Of a DNA stretch of 64,000 bases, positions 1-16,412 are shown in pieces (the first letter of the stretch is position 1; each line of letters opens with the position of its first letter). The notes beneath the pieces were generated by a model. It saw only the letters and a program-made list of their open reading frames with translations, searched no databases and was not told the DNA's origin. Both the position numbers and the translations under genes were made by a program. The stretch comes from Asterias rubens (lineage: Eukaryota; Echinodermata; Asteroidea; Forcipulatida; Asteriidae): positions 310,001-374,000 of the forward strand of contig NC_047081.1 of NCBI RefSeq assembly GCF_902459465.1. Direction: 5' to 3'.

Positions 1-6543
<6,543 letters not shown>

Positions 6544-6897
6544 TTTGGCTCACGAACAACAACCCAGCAAATTTACTAATTAAAATAAAACAAAATCTAA
6601 CACCACTTTCCTAATGCATTATAAAATATACAGCTACCCTAGATGTACATTTTGCACAGACTGGACGAATTGGTGAGAAACAGCAGCTGAAAAACTAGTT
6701 TTGCTGACGGAATTCGTGGCTATTTATGACAGAGAAATATCCTCGCTCTGTTCCACATCACGAACTACACAACACCTATTTTTATCATAAAAAAATAAAC
6801 TGGTTACTGCTGGATCCGTGTTGAAATGACACCACAGTGCGGGTTACCAGTCGTGGTGGATGAGTCATCAAGCGCAGTACCCTGCACGTTTTAATAG

Positions 6898-7027
6898 GCC
6901 CTTTTCGAAACTTCGGTTTCGGCGGCTTAGGCTCTCGAAGCCTTGTCGCATCAAACCCGCCATTTCCGATATAAAAGACAAAGCCTAAGTTAGAGCCCAT
7001 GTTAAAATTTTAACTTCGAAAAGGGCC
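6898..7027. mobile_element. foldback element, GGCCCTTTTCGAA arms
   Basis: Terminal inverted repeats GGCCCTTTTCGAA (6898-6910) and TTCGAAAAGGGCC (7015-7027) are perfect over 13 bp. Weaker internal inversion follows (GGCTTAGGCTC versus GAGCC/AAGCCTAAG). There is no coding capacity. It lies in the shared promoter of the kinase and ASH2L genes. Confidence 0.75.
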
Positions 7028-7078
7028 ACGGACGAGATGGTGTCTGGTTTCAGCCGCTTCCCTCACTGTATATAAATC

Positions 7079-7214
7079 ATAAGGCCGTGTCCGAAACGAC
7101 GACTTCGGCTACAGCTACGTCTAGATCAGCGCGTCTACCAGTGTTGAAGAATAGGCAGACGCGCGCGATCTAGCCGTAGCTGTAGCCGAAGTCGCCGTTT
7201 CGGACACGGCCTTA
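7079..7214. mobile_element. long-arm foldback element between the kinase gene and ASH2L
   Basis: The left arm begins TAAGGCCGTGTCCGAAACG and the right arm ends CGTTTCGGACACGGCCTTA. The inverted match continues inward through the ACTTCGGCTACAGCTACG segment to GATC, giving arms of about 50 bp with few mismatches around a short loop near 7130-7160. It is GC-rich against AT-rich surroundings. It looks like a MITE or foldback element and could form a large hairpin 84 bp from the ASH2L start codon. Confidence 0.8.
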
Positions 7215-7297
7215 GATTTATTTATGTTTACCATACCAAACATTAGTGACCCACTTTCTTGACCTATGACCTCAGCTTGAACACCACCGCGCAAAAA

Positions 7298-10200
7298 ATG
7301 GCAGATGTCGACAGCAAAGAAAGGTTTTTATTCTAGTTTTCATTTTCTGATTAAACGATCTTATTTAATATCCTCCTTTTATAAATGTCTATGTGTTAGC
7401 TTCAATTTGATGTTAAACTTATGGGCCTGGAGGACTGATTTGTGTAACAAAGATAGAGCTCAATTTGTATTTATCGGAGCATAACAAAACACAATGCATT
7501 TTGTGCTGCACCAGTTTCGTGATATTTTGGGGGAAATTGTTTTTAGCCGGTATTTTATAAAATAATATTAATTTGGATTACACTAGTAATTAATAATGCA
7601 ATTAAGTCATTAAGATAATTCCTTCTCCCTTAAAATGGAGAAGGTACAACAAGCTTATTTTATTTTTAATACACAGCCTATAATTAGTATTATTCCCGGC
7701 TTTTAACAATAACGAATAACATGATATTGATATTAATAAAAAAAAGTGTAGGCTTACCTCCACAGAACATACTATTCAGAATTGAGTACACAATCATTGA
7801 ATGAATCATTCACAAATAACAATTTTACTGATCGAAACATCAAGTTGAAACTAACGGTTCTTTTCAGAACCATCCCAACTCATTTAGTAGAGATTAGATT
7901 AGTCATTACATGGTGATACTGCTAACTTTTCAGTATCATGGTATTTCCACTGCAAAGTTTCAAAATCCTAATTATTCTTATTGTTGAAAATGTATGTTTT
8001 CTTCATTTCAGTTCTGCAACAGAAGTGGAGGAGGAGGTTGCCATGGAAACCTGCGTGACAGATAGCTTTGATGTTGCTGAATCACAGGAGGTTGAAATGC
8101 AGGAAACTGTGAGTCCCTCTGACAAGGATCTTTCAGCACCCCCCTCTGATGACGATGGAACAACCACTGATAACAAGGAGAACCTCTCTGTAGACAGCAG
8201 TTCCACTAATGGAGAAGGGGGGAAACCTAAGGACATTCTAGGCAGAAAGGGAGACTGCTACTGGTATGAATAAAGTTGATAAAGTTCAGACGATTTATGT
8301 GGAATAAAACCTGAACTTACATCAGTTAAGGCAAACTCTAGAAATGGAAACAGAAAGCAGTTTCTCTAAATGTTTGGAAACGTCTACTACAGTGTAAAAC
8401 TGAGCTCAGTATATCACACAAGGCCTTCTGGAAATGTTTCTGATTTTAGAGTTTGCCCTGACTGACTTAGAAGGCCATTCATGGCATCAATGCCCACTGG
8501 CATAAAACAAAATGTAAAAATAAAAAAATGTGTAAAATGACTCATTCTTATTGTGCTTATTTTTCTTTCGCAGTGGGAAACAGAGAGATCCAAACAATAT
8601 TGAGCTCCAGTGCAGCGTTTGCCTCAAGTGGTACCACAAACAATGCATCACGTGTAACGTTGGGTGAGTCAAACATCTGTCAACATCCATGAGCTTCACA
8701 TGCCCAGATATATGGGTCGTCTTTGCTAATCTTAAAATGCACCCCACCCTCTTTCTGGCTTTCCTTTCTTTTTCTTTTCAAGCTGGCGCTTTATAAATAC
8801 CCTGTGTGTTATTATTCTTACCATAAATGACTTTTGTTTTTGCAGAAACTGCATTCCCTACATGATGACGTATACATTCTGCTGCAAAGACTGCAATCCA
8901 ACAAAGTCAGAAGTTTACAGCCGGAGAATGGCAAGTAAGTATCAGCTACAAAAACAAACTTAGGAATTAAAAGAAGTAAAGTGGCTGATGATTTTCTTAA
9001 TAAGGTGATGTTTGCAGCATAGTGCTGGTTCTGAGAAGAATGGGTGGTTTTCGACTACCAGTTCTTCTCAAAAGAGAGATTTACACATGGAGCTACCGCA
9101 GTCTCACCTTATTATACTCCAACCATGCAAAATTGCAGATTCTACTGAAGATTTTTTTTGTTTGTCTTGTTAGATTTTAGCCAGCTGTGTCACATGGCGC
9201 TGGCCAACTTGACAGCTCAGAGTTTGCAGGAAGGAACCGATAAGTCGCTTTTCTCAAAAGAGAAAGATTTGATTCCTTTCATTAATCAGAATTGGGAAGC
9301 CCTGACTCCAATGCAGAGGAGGACGACCACGACCTGGCAAGCAACCATCGTTAAGGCTATGGTGAGAAGCTCTTTAACTCACATTATTTCAATCAGAATT
9401 TTCTTTTTTACTTAATATGTTGACATTTCATCAGTTGTGTTTGAAGCTTTGTATGAATTTTTGCACCGGTGGGGTCAGATGTGTCAGCTAATATTATTAG
9501 TACATGACAGACTAAGACTCGTTTGTGGATGAGTCAATTGGGAATTCCCTTGAGACAGTGGACTAGTCTATGTTGTAAAAAGTCCAGCGGGTAACTGACC
9601 TTGCCCTGGCTACGGTGCTAACTGGCCTTGTGACACACATTAAGGGTTCAAATTAGTTAGTTTATTTTTCTAACCAATCATGTCTGATATTTCTGTTTGA
9701 TTCAAACTCCAGACGAAGGACAGTGATATCTTTGTGTGTAAGGAGAAACCAGACAACGGCGGGGAAACTGAAGAAGAGTATCCACTCTTTGGTCTCGTTG
9801 ATCAGGTAAGAAGCAGTCCATCACCATGGAAACTAATGACAACAAAAGTTACATAATAGGGTTCACTCTGACATTTTGGTCTAACACAATTTCCCGACAG
9901 GACAGCATGACTAAATGATGTAGAACATACTTATTGAATATTTGCAACTGAGCGTGAAGTAAACACTGAATTTCTTGTTTTGATTTTCTCTTTTTCTCTT
10001 TCAGGATTTAGCTAAGATAAGCCCAAACTACGACCCATCGAAGCAGAGTACCAATGTCAAGGGTGACCTAAGTCAAAAGCTTAACTCATCACTCAGCTCA
10101 TCTCTGAATGGTAAGACAAGGGTTGCAATACAAAAATTAATGCAGTCCGTTATCGCTGTGTTTGGTTGTGGCTGGAAAGGGTCATGTAATATTAGTGTGT

Positions 10201-12967
10201 TATGTCATTGTTGCTTTTTTGTCTGATTCTACAGGAAGCAGCTTATCATCTTCTTTGGGGAAGAGCCGCGGAGCTAAGAGGAAAGGTCTGGATAGCAGTC
10301 AAAATATCACCTCAGGGAAAAAGACAAGAAAGTGAGTACACAGAGAATTTCTTTTTTTTTTAAAGATTTCTTGCAATAGTTGGTGAACCAATGACTGATG
10401 AGCACTACAAGTTGACTATCTGCCAAATAACATGAAAGGCATGGCTTGGATTTGAACACACACACTCTGATGACTCAGTCATCAGAACTTGAACAAGTTA
10501 CACCATACCACTTTTCATTCAAAGTTCAAACCATTTGTTTCCAATTTGTCTACAGTGATATGATCACAGCCCAGAAGCTTCCTCCTCATGGCTACCCTCT
10601 TGAACATCCATTTAACAAAGACGGTTACCGTTACATCCTGACACAGCAAGACCCTCACGCTCCGAGCAGTGCCTTTGAAGAAGACATGTGGATCGGGAAG
10701 CCTATCCCAGCCTTGCTGTATCGTATGGCTCTCGGTCGAGAACCCTACCTAGCCTTACATGACAGAGGTGAGTAGTAAAAACTTTGCATAACATCATCTC
10801 TGACACTCACTCACTCACTCAGGTTTGGGTTACAAACTGGGGGATTTCTTTGATTTTAAATTCAACTATTTTTGTTTTACTGTTTTTAGCTCCTCAGTTG
10901 AAGATATCGGAGAACCGTTTATCAGTCACAGGAGAGAAAGGTTACTCCATGGTTCGAGCAACGCATGGAACCAACCGCGGTTCTTGGTTCTTTGAGATAA
11001 CAGTCGAGGACATGCCTGAGGGAACCGCTACCAGGATCGGATGGTCACAACCATTAGGTAAAGAGAACAAGTTCCCAAAACTCTACAAAAAACTGTACTA
11101 GTTTTACCAGATTGTAAAGGTCCCATGAATTTGAAAGTTTCATAGACACAAGCTGTGCAAGCAAGTGATGCAACACATGAGACTTACGGCTTTACGTCCC
11201 TTCAGAAGGACGCAGCAATAATAGTTTAGTATCTTGCTTAAGTGTTACGACCGCGACTTGAACCCTACATCTGCTGATCAACAGAAACACCACAGCTCTT
11301 ATCCGCTCGATCACGACATGCAATAATAAATGTTGATGTTTTGTTTTCTTTTTCTAAGGTAACCTGCAAGCTCCATTAGGATATGACAAATTCAGCTACT
11401 CATGGCGGAGCAGGAAGGGAACCCGTTTTCATCAGAGTATAGGCAAGCATTATGGAGAAGGGTACAAGACGGGAGATGTATTAGGATTGTACATTAAGCT
11501 ACCTAGTCAGGTTCCCCCGGATCAACTCCTTCCATTAACATACAAAGACAGGGTAAGCAACGAATAAACAAATTAAAAATAAAAGTACTCAAGAGTACAA
11601 AGGTCTAGTATTTTAAAATGGAGCATTATATTCAGAATAGATGGATTACACATGGCGTCATTGACCGCTATCATTGATGACAAAAAATTTGAAAATTGCA
11701 TGCTTGTAGGCGATGCGCACGACACTCAGCCAATGATAGCCTTTTGCTCATGCACAACTCATCAAGGATGGCAGCCAATGCAAGGGATCTATGCCATACA
11801 TCATAGTAAATGTCGATATTATGTGGAAGGGATTTGGCTGATTCTATTCTTTATTCCACTCCAGGCCCTGATCAAATTTAAGAGTCATCTATACTTTGAG
11901 GAGAAGGATCTTGTACAAGAGACGGAGAACGCCTTAACACCCTGTAAAGGAACAAAGGTATACAAAGCTTAAACCTCAAGACAACTCCACAAGACATCGT
12001 TCTTGTAGTTCAACATATCACTGGACTAGGATAATAATTTTACAAGATAGTTGAACCATTCTCTTTTAAACTTGTAGAGGTGTGGACTTGACAAGCTAAA
12101 GTACTTATTTGTCAATATGTAAAAATATCTGCAGGCCATGGCTTCTGTTGCCTAAGTCTTGAAGTGCTCTTTACAAAATGAAAACAGTCTTCCCTCTCAA
12201 AGATGAAATTTCTAGCCTTTATGTGTTGGGAAACAAAATTAGCAGTTTTGTCCTCTTGTTAGGTTGCTGGTAAATTGTTTGTTTTCTAGTACTCAACACA
12301 CAGTGTTTCTTTCAGGTTTAGACCACAACTGAAAAGGCATTTTTCAGATCACATTTTTGAAATTGTGTTATTTAAAAATAAAATTACTATCATGACAACT
12401 GTTTTTACACGTACACAGATTGCATTTTACAAAAACGGAGAGAGCCAGGGTGTAGCTTTTGAGGACATATTTGAAGGAACGTACTACCCAGCAATATCAT
12501 TACATAAGTCATGCACGGTGAGTTATTTTAGTTATGATTTTCAAGATAGGGTTAATGTATCTTACAACTGTCTTTGATGTTAGGTTGTGTTGTCCCCAGA
12601 TCTCCCTGTCCCTCCCTGTCAAAAAAACAGTGTATAAGTAAGGTGACCTCTACCTCATTGGGCTTGACCTTGCTTGGGCTCCCAGAGGACAAGCTTGCTT
12701 GGTTGAAGCTCAGGGTGGCTATAGTAGTGCCCTGCAACTTTTGTTTTACTGTAATAAACTATTCTTGATTTTCCTTCAACTTAGGTGTCGATCAACTTTG
12801 GTCCGAACTTCAAGCATCCGCCCAAAGACATTGATGATTTCTTGCCAGTGAGTGAGTTAGCCCACCGTGCTATGGTGGAGCAATCTCTAGCTAACCTTGT
12901 GTATCACGTACAACATGAACAAGATTTCATTGATGCCAGTAAAGGATTGCTGCCACAGTCTTGTTGA
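7298..12967 (+). CDS. ASH2L: ASH2-like subunit of SET1/MLL (COMPASS) histone H3K4 methyltransferase complexes, complete
   Basis: Fourteen coding exons: 7298-7323, 8012-8263, 8574-8663, 8846-8934, 9174-9361, 9713-9805, 10005-10110, 10235-10331, 10556-10767, 10890-11057, 11359-11552, 11865-11957, 12419-12517, 12785-12967. All have GT-AG borders and phases agree, giving 629 residues (human ASH2L is about the same length). An acidic N-terminus (residues 9-90) precedes a Cys-rich atypical PHD finger (about 93-145, starting CYCGK and with CxxC pairs), then the winged-helix region ([11 protein letters not shown], to about 240). A basic linker (SRGAKRK) follows, then [18 protein letters not shown] and the SPRY domain (about 385-565, with [35 protein letters not shown]). 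The C-terminal part should bind DPY30. In the nucleus it joins WDR5 and RBBP5 to stimulate MLL/SET1 methylation of H3K4. Exon 14 ends in TGA. Confidence 0.97.
11145..11322 (-). repeat. tRNA-derived SINE in ASH2L intron 10 (antisense)
   Basis: Read on the minus strand this has a tRNA-like head (GTGATCGAGCGGATAAGAG, then a GTTCAAG-type B box), then CACTTAAGCAAGATACT and a tail with CCTTCTGAAGGGACG. The same order occurs at 30156-30330 (plus), 23305-23445 (minus), 44005-44142 (minus) and 53463-53600 (plus). It is degenerate and not a functional tRNA. Confidence 0.6.
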
Positions 12968-13770
12968 ATTGAAATCCGTGCTTCTCGCAACCTCTTGGCA
13001 GACAGGACTTACTTCCCAATTACTACTTGTTTAGCCCAATGGTGTTTCATCCAAAATCTGGGCGATTCCAGCGCTGCCAAATTGAAAATGAAATGATCGT
13101 TCCATGTTCTGATGAGCAAGGAAACTTTGTCCTGATTATTTGGAATGTAATTCTAAACATCTCCCTGATTGCTGTACAAAATCTCCCTTATTGTAAGATA
13201 CAAATGTTGGCAGCTCTTCAATTTCGTGGACTGCAGGCAATCTTTGTAGATTCAGTTTGTCATTAAGGCCTACTTTTATTGATTTCTTATGAACGGGGGC
13301 ACTTCACTGGAAATGCTTTCACACTACCATTACCATCTGTATTACAGGTAGTGGCTTTTGGATAAAAAGTACACATTTTCTTATCAGGGTCAAGCCCCTA
13401 ACTTTAAGTCAGTTGCTTTAAGTACCCTTCTTTCTTCTTTCACACAATTGAAGTTCCAAAATACTTTTCTCAAGTTAAAGTTAAATTCAGGGGTTACTGC
13501 TATTAACTTGCAAAAATAAGATCAGTAACTTCATAGGAATAAATACACACCTTTGTAGAAACCTGATCATGGAATTAAGGTCTGATGTGTTCGCAAGGAT
13601 CTGATAAGAATTTTTGGGATGTTATTTTTGTTAAAGTAGCCATTTCACTACATAGGTCCTTCTAGGACAAAATCTACTTTGCGCAAAGAAAGTTGTCAAT
13701 ACCTTCAACATTTACTTTCTTAACATGGTACATGTATTTGTACTCAAACATTATGGAAACACCAGGGTCC

Positions 13771-14042
13771 AATTTCATAGTGCTGCATAGCGGCCGATTT
13801 TGTGCTTACTGTGCAATTTCTATTTCATAGCGCTGCTAACCGTAAGCACACGAAAAGGCATGCTAACCTTCCGGTGCTTACGGCATAAAAATAAATGGCG
13901 TCACAATGCAAATCCACTGTAACCACGCAATATGGCCGACCAATTTTCCTGCTAACCTGTGAAATACGCTAAGGCTTAAGCAACTTTTTCTGCTACAGTA
14001 AGCACACAAATTTGCTTACCGTTAAGCAGCGCTATGAAGTTG
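13771..14042. repeat. inverted-repeat CTTAGC-family element in the ASH2L 3' region
   Basis: TTTCATAGCGCTGCTAACCG (from about 13822) is inverted relative to CGGTAAGCAAATTTG/AAGCAGCGCTATGAAG at 14010-14040. An extra, weaker copy of the left end lies at 13771-13800 (ATTTCATAGTGCTGC). It lies between the ASH2L stop codon and its polyadenylation signal, so it is probably transcribed as part of the 3' UTR. Confidence 0.65.
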
Positions 14043-14316
14043 AGCCCATGCCCCTTCTGTGTACTGTGTTTGTGATTATTGTTCCCGTTGGTACTTTGCT
14101 GTTTGTCGTTTGTCTTGTGTACTTCTTTGCTCAGTTTGAAACTTTAAAATGTTTAGTAGTTTACCAAAGTCAACTCTTTGTACTAAAAACTTGAGAAGGA
14201 AACTTCTGAATTGCAGGCAAGTTTGTTTAGCTCCTGCATTATTGACGTAACAATGAGGTGAAAGAAGCCATGTATATATCTATTTCTCCATAACTTTTGT
14301 ACATTTTTCAATTAAA

Positions 14317-14322
14317 AATAAA
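14317..14322 (+). terminator. candidate ASH2L polyadenylation signal (AATAAA)
   Basis: AATAAA lies in an AT-rich context 1.35 kb after the ASH2L stop. A convergent gene on the minus strand ends its coding region at 14601 and has its own AATAAA (TTTATT on plus, 14375-14380) about 55 bp away. The two transcripts therefore probably end close together or overlap. Confidence 0.5.
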
Positions 14323-14374
14323 GAATCTTTTTCTGTAAACGAGAAAGACAGTATTTACAAAATGATTTGTGGTT

Positions 14375-14380
14375 TTTATT
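14375..14380 (-). terminator. candidate polyadenylation signal of the minus-strand coiled-coil gene
   Basis: TTTATT on plus reads AATAAA on minus, about 220 bp after the coiled-coil stop codon. Another TTTATT at 14583-14588 is only just past the stop and seems too close. Confidence 0.4.
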
Positions 14381-14600
14381 GAGCAATTGTTTTTTGGTTT
14401 AATTTTATTAGGACATTCTTTAATTTACTACATCTACTCCCAAAACTGACACAACAAATTGAAAAATTAAAAACAAAAAGGAAGTCAATTCTTAATGTAC
14501 TTTGGTCTGTACAAGACAAGTTCATGTGAGGTTTCTTTGAAAGTATTTACTGGATAATATTGGGATAATATCAAAGACCCACTTTATTAATTTTACAAAT

Positions 14601-16412
14601 TCAAGTTTCTTTGTGTTGTTTGTCGAGGCTGGAAAGTGCCGCAGGGGTTTTGCTCTTGAGCTCAGCAATTTCCCTCCCTCTGAATCTCACCTCCAGCTGA
14701 AGCTTACTCAAGTCATTGTGTAGTTTCTTGACGTCAGTCACCGCTTTCTTCAGCTCCACTTGAAGCTGATTATGAAAAGCCGTCTTTAACTGTCTGACAC
14801 TCACATTGCAATGATCCACACTCTGTGAGAGGCTGTCAATTTTCTTGATGTTGTTAGTCTTGGCGTCATTGAGATGGTTCTCATGTCTTGCCACCATCTT
14901 ACTGATGTAGACGATGAGTTGATCAAACTTCTTTTGTTCCGTCTTGAGTGAGGTTATAGCGGCTTGATTGTCACGGCTGAGGTTTCTGGATTCTTTCAGA
15001 GCTGCAATTATTGACGCTCTTCCTTGAGAGAGTTTGAGGACCTCAAAAGAGGTGTCTAAGAATTCTTCCTTCATGAACTGAATGTGTCCTTTGAGCTTTT
15101 GTATGTCCACTGAAACATCTCGGACAGTCTGTGCCATTGTTGGGTCTGCAAAGACCTGCGGAAGTCATGTTAAATATCAACTTGCAGAATAGTTTAATGA
15201 GTATGCTGGCCAAACAAAAGAGTGTTTCTTTAGTTATGGCACGGCATTTAACAGTTGTATGGTGTCTGATTGGAACTCCTAAAACAAATATATTGACCAA
15301 ATTAGGAGGCTGCAAACAGAGGGATATTGTAGCTCAGTTGGTACGTTAGTCCGGAGGTCTTTTGTTCAAATCCTGCTCAAGTAAATTCTAACCACCTGCA
15401 GCATAATTACGATATTACTCGGTATCTCTCATTACTTTTAGGAAACAAGTCACAGCTGTCACTTTAATAAAATAATTCAGAATGCTAATCTTGCTATTAA
15501 AGGAAACTGAATTGCAAAAGATGCGGCTGTAACGTGTTTAAGCAACAGGCAAGCGAGGGCGCCTTTGACAGCCTTGGTGCGACTCATGACCCTGGAGCAC
15601 ATCCTATCCACATAGCAAAATTGTTCGATTTTTTTCCGAAGGGGGAAAAAACAGAGGGATTAAAAAAACTGTTCTAAACGGCCTTGAATGGGAATTGAAC
15701 CAGAGCCACACTGGTGTAAGACGAGTGTTTCACACACTAGAAACCCATGCTACCAAAAATGTTCATGAAAACATGGTTAAGTACTGAAGATAAGCTCTCT
15801 ATTGTCAAGAAAATAAAATGTATACATCGAGGGAACTTCTCTTTATTAACTTCACCGCCACTGAGTGAGCATTCGTCTCAACGTTTGAATTATAGCCTGC
15901 TCTAGTCATCGTACAGGAGATTTACAATAACACACAAAACAAAACACAACACACCAAAAGTAGTGACCAATATTTCGTATATTAGTTGTTATCAACAATA
16001 ATATGAAAAAGTGGGAGTAACTTACTTGAACGTTTGCTGGACTAAACACCATGGGTTTCTGGTCATCATGTCCGGGCAAGATACTTGTCGGTTGGTCTGT
16101 TTTCGGTGGGTCACCCGGCGGCAGTCTTCCCGTGGTCTTGTCGCCATCTTTCTTCAACAGCCCATGGGTCGTGCAGAGCCGTCGTTCGGTAGGTGAACCC
16201 CGACGCCGACACGGTAAACCCCGGACTTGAAGCAAGCTTTGATACTTTCGAGTTGTTGACAATAATCTCGAGCTAAAACCATGTCCATTTGTAACGTTTT
16301 CATGTCCAGTGGAAAGGGTGAATATTGGCTTGTACCTTGCGTGACGAAAACCACAATCCCATGCAGTTGTGAACTTGTTGACTACTGCAGCAGCTGCTCG
16401 TGAACAAAACAT
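14601..16412 (-). CDS. unrecognised coiled-coil protein with a mitochondrial-type N-terminus
   Basis: Two exons on the minus strand, 16412-16026 and 15155-14601, joined in phase 0 (GTAAGT donor, TTCCGCAG acceptor), encode 313 residues ending in TGA. The N-terminus (MFCSRAAAAVVNKF...) is rich in Arg, Ala, Ser and aromatic residues with almost no acidic residues for about 40 positions, as in a mitochondrial presequence. Residues about 60-130 are Pro/Gly/Lys-rich and look disordered. From about 140 to 300 the sequence has a helical heptad pattern (VSVDIQKLKGHIQFMKEEFL ... LHNDLSKLQLEVRFRGREIAELKS) with no membrane segment. I do not recognise the family. The compatible frames, splice sites and the long single-frame coiled coil argue that it is real. 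The start is uncertain because the frame stays open upstream to 16559. Confidence 0.72.
15320..15390 (+). repeat. tRNA-derived SINE head (A and B box)
   Basis: It contains TAGCTCAGTTGGTACG (A-box region) followed about 30 bp later by TTGTTCAAATCCTGCTC (B box), in a frame like a tRNA gene. Close relatives lie at 24425-24500 and 28585-28665. The acceptor stem does not pair and the anticodon arm is degenerate, so it is a SINE or tRNA relic. It sits in the intron of the coiled-coil gene, on the opposite strand. Confidence 0.6.

Larger units (their letters stand above)
6544..7297. promoter_or_regulatory. bidirectional promoter region between the kinase gene and ASH2L
   Basis: The start codons of the two divergent genes (6543 minus, 7298 plus) are only 754 bp apart, so their promoters must lie here. 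The ASH2L start codon sits in GCAAAAAATGGCAGATG, which resembles a YY1 site overlapping the ATG. Much of the space is taken up by two foldback elements (6898-7027 and 7079-7214). Transcription start sites cannot be read from sequence alone. Confidence 0.55.

Noticed and set aside
15320-15390. Functional tRNA gene
   Set aside because: A and B boxes are present but the acceptor and anticodon stems do not pair and two near-identical degenerate copies exist elsewhere; it is a SINE head.
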